NCBI GenBank assembly: GCA_036852015.1
Contig: JAANDG010000342.1
Coordinates: forward strand, 62,001-126,000
Direction of reading: 5' to 3'
Origin: Pelodera strongyloides
Taxonomy: Eukaryota; Nematoda; Chromadorea; Rhabditida; Rhabditidae
Length of the DNA stretch: 64,000 bases
The notes beneath the pieces are model-generated. The model worked only from the letters and a program-made list of their open reading frames with translations, ran no database searches and was not told where the DNA came from. The stretch's first letter is position 1, and each line of letters opens with the position of its first letter. Below, piece by piece: positions 47,597-58,749 of this stretch. Made by a program: the position numbers and the translations under genes.

Positions 47597-50500
47597 TTAG
47601 TTCTTGGTGTTGGAACGAAGGAAGAAGAAGACCAAGACGGAGAGAGTTGTAGACACTCCGGCTGGAATGGAAGTTTTATTTGGAGCAAGTTTTCTAATAA
47701 CCTCCTTGAACATACCCTATGTAACTAGTAGGCTCCGGAACAAGGATATCATTGACATCGGTGGCCGTGTGCACTAACACGCCGGGAGGCTCTTAGCCTG
47801 CAAGTGGGAGGTGAGAGAAAGAAATCACACGAATCGGAGACACGCAGAGCCAAATTCTCCCACCCAGGGAAGTTCCCACTGTTCGTGTATATGGCCACGG
47901 GTAAACTACTTGGTGAGATAACGACAACTAGTTGAAGAGAACAGCTTGCTTCTGTGATGTCTTACCTCCAACAATGAGGAAGAACGAGAACGAGGCGGGA
48001 GTGAGACAAATACCCTCTCCTCTGCTTGTCTGACCGATGAGGGGAGCAGAGTATGGACGACGGAGTAGCCCGTCGGGAACGGCTCCCGTCTGAAATGTCA
48101 AACAACTCCATTGATATCTAATGCTCCTGCATAAGATCGAAATTGTTTCTGTTTGAGTCAAATTCCAGTCTTATAACTCTAATAAGCTCGGGATTCAGCA
48201 AGGACGCGACGGAAAAAAACCCACATCAGCTGAGATATCAAGTGTGCTGAGTTCGGCGCGAACATCAAGTGTGTCTTGGGTGGAACGCTTCTTACGAAGA
48301 AGCCGGACTCCTGCGGGAGCCGCGGCGGGCGCCGCAGCCGCCGCAGGTGCTGCTGCTGCTGGGCCGGCTCCAGATTTCACTGCTCCGAATCCCTAAGGAC
48401 AAGTATTTCATTAGTATTGGAGGTGGAATTAGCGATGATGTATTAAAACCGCGAAACTTACCTGTGGTTCCGTGCACTGAGGACGTGGACACTCACTTCC
48501 GGGTTCCTTGATGGAGATGGATATCTGAATGGGGAAAATATTAATATATATGTTTAAAGCGAAATAGCAGCCGGTTTTTGAAACGAACCGTGGACAACTG
48601 CATTCGTATGGTATTTATGCTAAGCTGGGGTTTATCATAATCATTCGCATATGATGCACGGGAATGAAGATCCAAAATTCGTTTCAAAAACCGGCTGGTA
48701 TACCACTGTTATACCACGCCTACGACAGTGTTGCACCCAATAATAGTTGTACACGCACCTGGCACTGATAGAAAAGCTGCGATCGGTCAGCGTATTTGTA
48801 GACGTGAGCCTCCTGTCCGGCCATCAGATCCGTTGGGTACTCAAGATTGTTGAGCAAGAACTTATCGAGCGCGCAACCATCTTCATTGAGAATCTGGATC
48901 GTGTCGCCGTTTCCATCGTCGACAGTGCAAGAGTGGACGACGGCGCAGAAAGTGTCGGTAGTCTCGGAGTCGCAAGTCCACTTGTGGTACACCTAGATTA
49001 TGTTGAACATCCAGTTTTTCAATCTTATGGTTGGTTCATTGGCCACAGCCCGAAGAGCAATTGCATCTATCCCGGTGGCATAAATCCTCGTCTATGACTT
49101 AGGGGTCGAAACGAGGTACCCTACTATCTACCCTTATTCAATTATAACTTTTCGTTCAGTTTTCCTTTTATTCTATATCTATTGTATTATAATTATTATA
49201 TAATAAGATTATTATTACTTATAATTATGTTTTTTTCTATTCGATGTGTTAGCTCGTCTACGTTCCTTGCCTTAGATAACATCGATGTCAAAAATGAAAG
49301 GTTTGCACATATGGCGATGCCGCGGGAATGGCAGGAATTGAGAAAACATGGCCAGTTTCAAGGCAATGAACCATTTCTTTTTTGCTCAGAGCTCAAGATT
49401 CCGCCCCTCACCTGTTGTCCAATGGTAGCAAATTGAATGGGCTGTCCTGATGGTCCGCCCTCCAGGATTTCGTACTTGCACACGGGCATTGGTACAACCT
49501 GGAGAAAGAAACCCTTTGGAATATTGATCATGCTCAGGATACTGTAAACCCTTATTATGAAAGAAAGGTTTATCAAGTAAATATCTAACATCCGCAATCA
49601 GAGATATTCATCAACGCGCAGGGAGCCCTCACTGGCCTCCCCAGGGAACTAAAGAGTGCGAGAGCAGAAGAGATTTAGAGGGCTCGTGAGCCTAGGGAGC
49701 GCTCACCGTGTGTTGGTGAATACGGCCTTAGTCCCCAAAATCAACCGTCCTTTTGCAATGTACTGTTTCTAAGGCTCCTATCACCTTGCATTGTTTCTGG
49801 AAGTGTCTACCTGTGTCTGGAAGACAGTCGTCAGTTCGGAGACTTCGATCTGTTGGCTGACAGTCTTGTCGGCCTCCATGTAGAAGCACTGGATACGGTA
49901 GGCACGGTCAATCTTTGTTATGAACTGTGGATGGAACGAGATGACGACCGTTGTGGTGACGAACACTCCACGAGGGTTCAGTGACCGGGTACGGGCAACG
50001 TTACACGAATCGAATGGCAGTTCAATACCGGCAACCTAAAAATATGTTGTTGCTGTTACAGGGGGAAGTGTGATTTAACGGACGCAATCTCCAGTGAACA
50101 TACTGTAGAAATGATACCATGGTACAGAAAATGGTATAAATCTAAAAATGGTAAAAATGGTACAAATCTAAAACTCCACCTGTCTGCCACCTTCATCGTT
50201 TCTGCACTCTTGTTGATCGTAAAGTCCCTTCACGTACACATGTCCTTCAAATGGGTTTCTAAATGGTGTAACGTTAACATATGTAAGAAAATGAACAATC
50301 AACACTGCAAACAAATAGTAAACAAAGCTTCACCATTGATCACTTGAAAATCTAGAGAACATAGTGAATATGACATTGAAATCCCTACAATAAAGGCTTC
50401 CCTTTATATTGCTGTGAGGGTTGATTAGTTATACATTTACACTCTCACTATGTAACCCGAAAGCATCAAAATATTGAAAATAAAGATTGAATATAAATAA

Positions 50501-50645
50501 AGCTAGCATGCCTTGTGTTAAAGTTGATCGAGATGGATGTGGGTCCGCATTCTACTTCAGGCTCGCCCTCTACGCCGTTATCAATAGGAATTGCCGAGGC
50601 AAATGGCAGTAGAGCGGCAAGGCAGAATAGAATGTTCGTGGACAT
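47597..50645 (-). CDS. Cuticlin (ZP-domain cuticle protein), copy 2
   Basis: Nine exons, 5' to 3' on the minus strand: 50512-50645, 50180-50258, 49811-50035, 49412-49498, 48759-48992, 48462-48524, 48225-48392, 47966-48089 and 47597-47661. They give 392 residues. Signal peptide MSTNILFCLAALLPFASA, then IPIDNGVEGEPEVECGPTSI and a ZP domain nearly identical to copy 1. Differences: exon 3 equals exons 3 and 4 of copy 1 fused (no intron); an Ala/Pro-rich linker (about residues 285-301) replaces the copy 1 spacer; the furin-like site is LRKKR (306-310); and the C-terminal anchor (SFSFFLIVGAGVSTTLSVLV) is unrelated in sequence. Intron 1 has a GC donor (GCATGC), like copy 1. A TATA-like CCTATAAATG lies about 40 bases upstream (50681-50690), with GATA sites further up. 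Convergent with copy 1. Confidence 0.93.
48553..48705. mobile_element. Family-A miniature element in cuticlin 2 intron
   Basis: TTAAAGCGAAATAGCAGCCG at the left and GTTTCAAAAACCGGCTGGTA at the right, where the TTTCGCTTTA end is lost. Confidence 0.7.
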
Positions 50646-52044
50646 GGCGTACACTGCTGTCCTCCACACCCGCGCTCCCACATTTATAGGCAAGCAGGCA
50701 TACTTAATCATCGTAGTCATATAATCCGGTAGGGTCAGCCAAGCTTGCGCCACCCAGGCTTGTATACTACTCGAGAGTCGGCCACAGACATACGAGATAG
50801 TGTGGATACTTTGATGGCACCTGACGACAGGGAGCATGCAAATGGCAGAAAAGCGTGTCGTAGTGAGAGACGCTAGACGATAGAGTGCGCAGACTTGTAT
50901 CATTGCCTAATCAAAACAAAGGGATATATATGGATGGGCGGAGCAATGTCATAACTAACTAGAGCTCATCTAAATATTAAACTAAACAAACAACTGCGTT
51001 TTGTTTGACATCACGTAAGTGTTGCAGATTAGCATCGGGAACGAGGTTAATTGGAAAACCAAGTTGTTGAAAGAAGGTTTGTATCGGCGCCCCTGTATAT
51101 TCGGTAGAGTTGGTCTACAAGAGACAGCTTTTCCAAGATGATGACAACCATGACAGAAACTTTCTGAAGGCTTAATTCCACGAGGGACTCATACTTATTC
51201 CCAATTACAAGCAATACAAGTGAACCTGTAGAAGATAAGTACCAACAAGCAAAGGTCAGGCTTACCAAGAAACTACAGGCTGTTATTTTCTTGGGATGCT
51301 ATTTCATGGTTCGATTTTCAGCCTAATTGTTCAATATCCAAGCCTTTTCCCTGAACTTTCGCAGTCTCTCTTACGAGTATCGCTTTATTTCCTCATTAGC
51401 CATCTAATTTCCTACTGTAAATTATTCATAAACCACGCCTTGCTCAATCCTCCCTTCACAGTACCGGTTACAGCTTTTGCTGCAAGTCTGTGCATATATA
51501 TCTCAAGGCTTTAGCCGAGCATCCACGCCTCGGGCCGGATTATTATCACTTCTCGGTTGGCTGATAAGTTGAACCTTTCACTAGAGATAATGACAGTTTT
51601 CTATCTCCCTTTCTGCTAACCAATCTCGTCTCTGTTACATAACTCTTCACAATCGGCTAATGGGGAAATGATCGAATTAGCGAATAGAAAGGGGCTTTGA
51701 GTTGCCAAATGTTACTGGATCAAGATACGTAAATCGGTTGATCTAGGCGAATGTAACTCGACGGGACTGTTTGCAAGAATTATTATGGCATAAAATTTCC
51801 TTTAAAATACATTTTTAGGCACACTTTACAAGTTTTGTTCCTGGCCTTTGAAAGGGATTGCAAGAAGTCACAAAACTATCCAGCTTAAACTTTCACAGTG
51901 TAAAATCCAGTGAAGCGATAAACAACATGCACATGCTCCCTGTAAACCCTTATGTGGTATACGGCCTACGGACATATGGACTAAACAGAATGAAATAATG
52001 ATTTATTAAGACGAAATGACGGAAAAAAATAGGCTAATAGGGTC
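50646..52044. other. Upstream region of cuticlin gene 2, otherwise empty
   Basis: The first about 250 bases hold the TATA-like box and two GATA-type motifs (50796-50799, 50879-50882). The remainder to 52.0 kb has no frame with splice partners or family resemblance. Confidence 0.5.
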
Positions 52045-52116
52045 ATAGGCAGGGTAGTTGGCTTCGTTGGATCCGTCAATTGTTTGATATTGAGACCTCA
52101 TCGACATCTGAACATA
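52009..52116 (-). pseudogene. Duplicate of the last exon of the 62.5 kb membrane-protein gene
   Basis: After a TGTTCAG acceptor the minus strand reads SMRSQYQTIDGSNEANYPAY and continues to a stop at about 52014, followed by an AATAAA. It matches the exon at 62535-62663 (SMRSQYQTMDGSNVGYGS), and similarity extends into the 3' UTR (GACGAAATGACG). Third-position changes dominate in the shared part, which hints at selection and so at a real paralogue, but I found no upstream exons between 52.1 and 53.4 kb. It is either a truncated copy or the last exon of an unrecognised gene. Confidence 0.5.
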
Positions 52117-52239
52117 CTGTATTCCTAGTCAACATACTGTAGAAGCACTCGATGTGTATATAGAAAGGAACAAACAATTGTCCCTTTTATGCGGCATATC
52201 TCGTGGATATGCCAACGTATACATCTCATTCTGTTACAT

Positions 52240-52300
52240 ACCCACGTATAAATTGGGGCTATGCGCGATAGCGCGCCTAGCCCCAATTTAAACGTAGGTA
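52240..52300. repeat. Hairpin-forming inverted repeat
   Basis: AAATTGGGGCTATGCGCG and CGCGCCTAGCCCCAATTT are near-perfect inverse repeats around a short loop, with ACGTA outside both arms. Confidence 0.75.
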
Positions 52301-52625
52301 ATTTAAAGAACCTGAAACCTTTTAACACAAAAAATCGTAGACAGTTTTATTACGTGGGCCTGTGCCTTTAAGTTCGCTGAAGAAAATCACGCGAGCACCA
52401 TAACCAATCAGAAGGTTTTCAAAGATGTTGATTCAATATAAACAGAATGTTTTTTTTTCAAACCTTTGCCCAACTAACATATGTTGTTTATAGCGCAAAG
52501 CGCGCCTACAGTCGCTTTCCTCGAAAAACAACCGGAATCCATTCTCGCCCAACACTTTGTCATACAACCAATAACTATTACTCATTTGAAGCTGACTGTA
52601 CGCATTGTGTCTCCTACTGTTAGAT

Positions 52626-52807
52626 TTAAAGCGAAAGATCGGCTGGTTTTTGAAACGCATTGCGGACAACTGAATTCTTAGATGTTTATGCTTATTTGCT
52701 CGAATTTAGCTCGATTTTTTATTATAATTTATGTTCATTTACATAAGCTGCATAATAATGCTGGCGTACTCGATGCGTTTCAAAAACCGGCCGGTATTTC
52801 GCTTTAA
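52626..52807. mobile_element. Family-A miniature element
   Basis: TTAAAGCGAAAGATCGGCTG at the left and CCGGCCGGTATTTCGCTTTA at the right; 182 bp with the ATTTATGTTCATTT core. Confidence 0.85.
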
Positions 52808-53429
52808 ATTAGACACTGCGGCACTGGGGGCTCAGGGGGATGGTATTATTTTGATCAAGTCGCCTTTTCTAATTCTTTGTGTAATTATTCCAGAACATCG
52901 ACATCTCGTCTCGGCGATCTCCAAGGGCCGGTCCACTTTTTTGCCCGCGGCGATGGCGCCGCGCGCAAAATAATTCAATTGAAAGGTGTATAACTCATGC
53001 TAAATTCGAAACTTACTTCTCTAACTATAAACGATCACGATACATTTTCCGATGAGAACACTTTTGTGTTTTTGAATATTTGTTCATTTTCATGGGTGTT
53101 CAGTTTCTTTCCCCGTTCATGAGGGCCTCATAGTCTTCTTTTTTGATAAACACGCTGACATACTCTGGAAAAATAGACATTGTTTTTTTTGTGTTTGAGT
53201 TTTTTGTATTTATATAGCCGGTAAGCTAACAATGATCGTAACCAATATACTAGTCGTATCATTAAAGTTCCCCTAAAATCATATGCTCGTGGATCAAGAG
53301 TGGAGCGGATATTGATTACGAGAAGATTGACACCCACAGGACTCTTATTGGCAAAACCAACTTTGTCTAATAAGCCAAAGTCAGTAAAGACCCCAAGTTC
53401 CGCGCGCCGAAAGGCAGGTGTGCTATAGT

Positions 53430-53772
53430 AGTCCCATGTCCGCAGTTCCTCATGGCTTCAGAAGCCGGCCTGTTCTCTTCCATTCTGTTGAGGATAAGTG
53501 GAGAGGACAATTTCTATTTCTACACCGCAGTTCCTCGTGTCATCTTCACAGCTTATGCACAAGAAGTATTAACAATAAAGGTATATTTACTGAGACGTCT
53601 TTCAAGGTATTCAAGATAAGATCATTAATGTTCCAAACTAACCAGGCAAAAAAATTTGACTCATCAATGGCATTTCTGTCATCATTGGATGACTTATTAT
53701 ACGGGCCTTTTCTTTTAGCAGACGCTTCTTTCGTGCCCTTTGTTGTTGTTCTTGCCTTTTTCGTGTTCAGCT
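53430..53772 (-). other. Possible two-exon coding fragment
   Basis: On the minus strand, after a TATGTTCAG acceptor, a lysine/threonine-rich frame (ELNTKKARTTTKGTKEASAK, then DDRNAIDESNFFA) runs to a GTTAGT donor near 53655. It could join across an AAG acceptor near 53555 to a second open stretch (CEDDTRNCGVEIEIVLST) ending in a stop. No start exon or family was found, so this is weak. Confidence 0.2.
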
Positions 53773-54144
53773 CCTGAACATAAAATGGTAAATAATCAGT
53801 TTAAACAATGTAGAGCACGACATTTGACATGGTGCCCGGCTAAGTCAACTGCGCGTCAGCCATCATCATTGAAGTTCATTTGCAGCATTACATTGTCGTT
53901 ACGGTGAAGTTTCTGCGTCTACTTTTTTTTGACGTCGTAGATTCTTAAGCATAAGACATATTGCCCGCCTTAGTCAAACGCACGTCAACCATTTTAACAC
54001 ACAAAACACATACACGCACACAGAAAGACACACCCACAAACACACACAGTGGTATGGTCCAGTGGTCAATGAAAACGAGTACTACGAACGAACTTGTATG
54101 AATGAAGGTGTGAATTATACGTAGATGATTAAAGCAGGGCAGAC

Positions 54145-55258
54145 CTCATAAGCCCGTCGGTGCAAGAGACTATGGAGAGACCTACGTTCGACACTACGCT
54201 ACAGACACCCGCAATGACCGAACGTCTTGAACACAAAGTTCCAACCAAGCAAGCTTAGTCTTTGGAAGTGGTGCCAAGAAACAGGTAGACTAGACTAGGT
54301 TCCAAGAAACATATGGACTAGACTACGTCAATCATCAATTTTCGTCCTATGACAAAGAGAGACGAAAAAGTCTACGTCAGGGTAAAAATGTACAGAGTCG
54401 CAGTCGCGAGCTACGCAAAATGGTTAAAGCTGATAAGCACCATAGCGAGGTTAAAGGGATCAGCTCACCACTGGGTGATAAAGTGGTTAAAGGGATCAGA
54501 CACCACTGGGTGATAAAGTGGTGTCTGTTTTTTTTGTTTCTTTATTTTCTATAAGGGTTAGTAAAAATTCGGAATAGAAAAAGTAGTGTTCAATTTCAAT
54601 ACTCACGAAGATATTGGGTGATAAAGTGGTGAATTGATCGGGCCGAAATGCAAAAAGGGCAATTGTCCTGCCTTGTTTGTATAGGATAATTGCCCTTTTT
54701 GCATTTCGGCCCGATCAATCCACCACTTTATCACCCAATATCTTCGTGAGTATTGAAATTGAACACTTTCTATTCCAAATTTTTATTATCCCTTATAGAA
54801 AATAAAGAAATAAAAAAAAACAGACACAATTTAAGGTGAGCTGATCCCTTTAAAGCTCTCGAAGCGACCGAATGACTTATGACAATTAAAAAGGTGCGTC
54901 AACGATATTCCTTACATAAGGACACTGTTTTGAAGCTAGACAAAGATGGTACTTTGAAGACCAAGGTCCAGGATAATGCAGAGATCATCAAATATTTATA
55001 TGGTGATCTAATTGCTTCGAGGAAGCATGTTCCGAAATCAGGCAGTGAACTGAATGAGGACGTACCGGAGCTCATGCAGAGCGAGATTCAATATGATTTG
55101 AAGCCAATGTTCAATAATACGGATACTGGAAATGATGGCATTCTCAGTGATCTCCTCAACTTCGCTCCGAGGTCCGCTATATCCGCTGTCTTTAGTTTGT
55201 TCAACAATATTCTCTCAATGTGAATCGTCACTGAGGACTGGTAAGGTAGTAACATCAT
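54145..55258 (+). pseudogene. Broken RTE retrotransposon copy
   Basis: Near 54155 the DNA encodes ARDYGETYVRHYATDTRND, matching the endonuclease of the element at 19932-22933. After a deletion it resumes in the linker (NVQSRSRELRKMVKAD, about 54390-54450). It is interrupted by a 395-bp insertion and continues at 54879-55223 as the N-terminal part of the reverse transcriptase ([32 protein letters not shown]). It stops before the catalytic core. Orientation is opposite to the intact copy. Confidence 0.85.
54455..54849. mobile_element. TTAA-flanked foldback element (piggyBac-type MITE)
   Basis: Perfect 15-bp terminal inverted repeats AGGGATCAGCTCACC / GGTGAGCTGATCCCT, flanked by TTAA on both sides (54451-54454, 54850-54853). 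Nearly the whole element folds back on itself: the arms include GGGTGATAAAGTGGTG, CAATATCTTCGTGAGTATTG and GATCGGGCCGAAATGCAAAA. A TTAA target is the hallmark of piggyBac-type insertion. The left end is partly duplicated (a second TTAAAGGGATCAG at 54487). No coding capacity. Confidence 0.85.
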
Positions 55259-55855
55259 CACAATATATACGTTGAGTACAACTTGTTTACAATAGATAGA
55301 TATTGTTATAAGTTTAGAATAACTTCTACATAACATTTACGCAGCGAACAATTGCTACTGCTATCGTCACCTTCCACGTACGCAGGTGTTTGAAGATAAA
55401 GAGACGGATACTTGGTAATTATTATATATTTCGCGGTTTCAAGCTGAGCTCATCTTTTACCTCAAAAATAACTCGCTCATTCATCACAGCTAGTCCCCAG
55501 TACTTTTCTGCTCATATTTGCATCGTAGGAAGAGGAACCAGTGTAGTAATTCGCTCGGAGGTTTATTTGGGAGCGCTAATCATCATATAGTACAAAAACA
55601 GTTTCCTTCACTCGTGTGCCTTCTGCTTTCTGACGCGGGTTTTTATATTTCAGGTTCAGGACTTCATGAGTCTCATTTTGAGAAGGGTCAACTGCACATT
55701 CCGATGAAGTAATTCTCCATCCTAAGACCCAAATAGTTTGCCTTCTCACAAGAGTACCTTTCTATCTACTCAATGCATTCTTCACTCTTCGTTATGGTTC
55801 GTTCATTCGTTATATATGTGAAAGTCGGATGAAGGCTCTTCTCCAACTGGAGGTG

Positions 55856-55872
55856 TATCGGCCTTTGGCCGA
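55856..55872. repeat. Short hairpin (ATCGGCC-TTT-GGCCGAT)
   Basis: A 7-bp perfect stem with a TTT loop, followed by a run of C. It shares the GATCGGCC/GGCCGATT design of the larger hairpin at 62002-62044. Confidence 0.6.
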
Positions 55873-55959
55873 TTGGACCCCCCCCCCCCCCAGTTTAAAC
55901 ATGCAAATTTGACACACAAAATTCCCTTATGTAAAGCAGAAAGATGCTCCCGCCATACG

Positions 55960-56125
55960 GCAGCATTACGCAGCAGGTAGAGCGTTGGACTGTGAAGCCA
56001 GAGGTCACTTAAATCTCACCCGAGGCGAATGTTTTGTATGTTCGATTTCAAGATATTCGAACTTTATGAAAGGGCTTCGTTATGTTCACACAGACAAACA
56101 AATAAACCCTTCTTCTTTATGTAAC
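55960..56125 (+). mobile_element. tRNA-derived SINE, copy 1 (degenerate)
   Basis: GCAGGTAGAGCGTTGGACTG followed by TGAAG is a tRNA-His-like D-arm and anticodon region (GTG). The tail (CTTTATGAAAGGGCTTCGTT, then CACACAGACAAACAAATAAA and CCCTTCTTCTTTATGTAA) matches that of the copy at 62205-62390. The T-arm is degraded. Confidence 0.65.
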
Positions 56126-57650
56126 ACCAGACGGCTATCGCCGCCTGAGGCGACTTTCTATGTTTAAGATGCAGGAACAGTGAGCACACTTGTGTGCAAA
56201 AATCATGAAATAAGGTTCGATTTCGCTTGCTCAACCCTGGGCTCGGATTCTCCTTTTATAACCTCTTAGATATTCTAATTTTCGTTTAGTTCACACAAAC
56301 AAGAGACCAAGTAAACTCTTCTCCTTTATATAATAAGATGTAACATATGCTACTGGGCAAACGTAAGTTTTAGAATGGTCTGAAAGTAATTAGCATGCGA
56401 AAAGTGTAATATAAAGATACGAGCCGAGCATAGTATCAGAGTCTACCGAGAAAGAGGATCGACTACATCGACTACGCCCAGGATCTGCTGCAAGTCTGCT
56501 GAGAGGACTCGACTCGACTGCTGCCTATACGGGCGGATCTACTCTGGTGTATATACTCAGAGTTTACGAATAAAATTTTCTTATATCTCGTGTGCAACGC
56601 ATCGCAACGGGATATAACACTTTATAATATATATATATATATAGAGATAGTTTCACGTATGCATAAAATAAAATAAATCACTAGAAATTCGAATCGGGCT
56701 GCGTAGCCGGCTGGTATATACATATACCAGACGGCTATCGCCGCCTGAGGCGACTTTCAAAGTTGAAAATGCAGGAACAGTGAGTACACTTGTGTGAAAC
56801 GTTTGCAACGTATCTTGAAAAATAATGAAATAAGCTGTCATTGCGCTTGCTCAAGACTGGGTCCGGCTCTCGTTTTATAGCCTTTCGATATTCTATTTTT
56901 TGTTTCGTTCACACAAACAAAAAAGTAAACTCTTCTCCTTTATATAATAACCAGACGGCTACGCCGCCTGAGGCGTCTTTCTACTTATGAAACGCCTGTA
57001 ACGTGTAGATGAAAATCTTTACGAATGAAGACATATCATTGTTTTACATGAGAATATTCTAATTTGAGCTGCGGCACTCTTTTATACCCGAAACGGAACA
57101 ATTTATTCGAATCATACTTCCGTAACGTGAGTGCTAGCGCACGCTACAGTTACTCTTTTATATAATAAGATGATCTTATTATATAAAAGAGAAAGGTTTA
57201 TTTGTCGCCTTGTCGGAAACGAAATCCATGCTACGTTTCAAGGATTTGGTATAAGCAGTAAACATTTCGCAAACCAAAATAAACGAATGAGTTTCGTCAC
57301 ATTAATTACTGACAATTCGTTTCAGACGTTTCATATAAGTACGCACACTTTTTTCGAAGTATTGCCTGTGCAGCATTGAACGACGCCTCAGGCGGCGATA
57401 TCCGTCTGGTAAGATATAAAGGAGAAAAGTTTACTTTTTTGTTTGTATGAACGAAATGGGATTTTACATTTTAAGCGTTTGCTATAAGTGGTCCCTTTTC
57501 GCCACTCTTGAAAATAAGCGCAGTCGATTTTGTTAGATAAACTTGGAAGATACGTTTCAGTCGTTTCACATAAGTATGATGTATGATCATTTTAGCAGGA
57601 TCGCCTGAGTAGTCGCCTCAGGCGGCGATAGCCGTCTGGTATACATATCA
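56124..57650. repeat. Cluster of CCGCCTGAGGCG repeats and SINE tails, partly palindromic
   Basis: Five copies of AGACGGCTATCGCCGCCTGA followed by GGCG: forward near 56129, 56730 and 56952, reverse near 57383 and 57611. They alternate with SINE-tail sequence (AACTCTTCTCCTTTATATAA then TAAGATG). The forward block at about 56880-57170 and the reverse block at 57171-57470 form a large inverted repeat. Its centre at 57153-57191 is itself a palindrome (CTCTTTTATATAATAAGAT and its inverse). No gene is supported. Confidence 0.75.
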
Positions 57651-58133
57651 TATGTACGAAAAAACTTGCCTTGAAGAAACAACTAACAACACGGTACATA
57701 TTGTTGAGTACAGTCGTCGCCGTCTTCCTGACTTTTTGTTTTTGATTTCTGATTATCGTCCTGATGAAAAATTTCATTATCTTGCTTTTTCTCATGTTAT
57801 CTGTTATCATGTTAGAACATGGTACATACATGTTCTACATCTCACATTTACATTAAATACGCTTCTTTTATTTACATGGTCTTCTTATGGCACTTCGTTC
57901 ACATCAAAATCAAAACAACAGACAAACTCATACATTGTACATACAGAATCAGCTGCGACAAAACCAAGAAAATGATAAACTACTACAGTATGCCGTATGC
58001 CGTATACTTAATGACAATATCCCATCATATTCTGCTGTCCAACCTTTCGGGAATAAAAAAATAAAATGTCTCACCCTCGAGTATTCGACCGTGTTCTTTT
58101 GTGCCGTACATAATGTTTGGTACATAAGGTAAC

Positions 58134-58749
58134 CATAAGGTCCGTATTGCATTTTTTGCACACAGCAGAAATCAATATCATTATCACTATCATTATCACT
58201 AGTGCTCATTATTTCTTCTCCACAGCTTTTCAGAATCTCAGGAGATAGTTTTCTGCAACTGGTTCTGCAACAGCAGAATGCGTTGATTCTTCAACACTAT
58301 AATGCGAAATTTAAGAACATAAACGAACAACTCTAGTCACACAACAGCTGAAGTTGCAATAATTTGCAAAATACATCGTAGTTGTGTAACTAAATTGAGT
58401 AATACATATACAGTATGACCAAACTGTACCGTGTCCGTAAGCTAACAAGGACGTATCAATAAACAAATTATACCTGTCACTTCCGGATGCAAGTGAAGAA
58501 GGCGTCTCAGCAGAAGAGCCATCGAAAAGTGCAGCTAAAAGAAATGAATCTTTGAACCTTACTAAAAAGGTAACCATAAGGTCCGTATTGCATTTTTTGC
58601 ACACAGCAGAAATCAATATCATTATCACTATCATTATCACTAGTGCTCATTATTTCTTCTCCACAGCTTTTCAGAATCTCAGGAGATAGTTTAGAAGTAC
58701 AGACATGTGCCGTACCAGTTTGCATGAGCGTGAAGCTGTTAGAGCTCAT
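58134..58749 (-). CDS. Unrecognised spliced gene with a duplicated exon (partial)
   Basis: Three exons join in frame on the minus strand: 58575-58749, 58474-58534, 58134-58288. The first reads MSSNSFTLMQTGTAHVC then KLSPEILKSCGEEI, an acidic run STSDNDSDNDIDF and CCVQKMQYGPY. The second is LFDGSSAETPSSLASGSD. The third repeats KLSPEILKSCGEEI through QYGPY almost base for base. Splice sites are TTTTAG/GTATAA around exon 2 and GTTACC after both repeated exons; phases agree throughout. Downstream exons were not identified. The DNA repeat (58134-58250 and 58575-58690) shows a tandem duplication that included the middle exon. It could be a fragment of a mobile element. No known family was seen. 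Confidence 0.3.
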
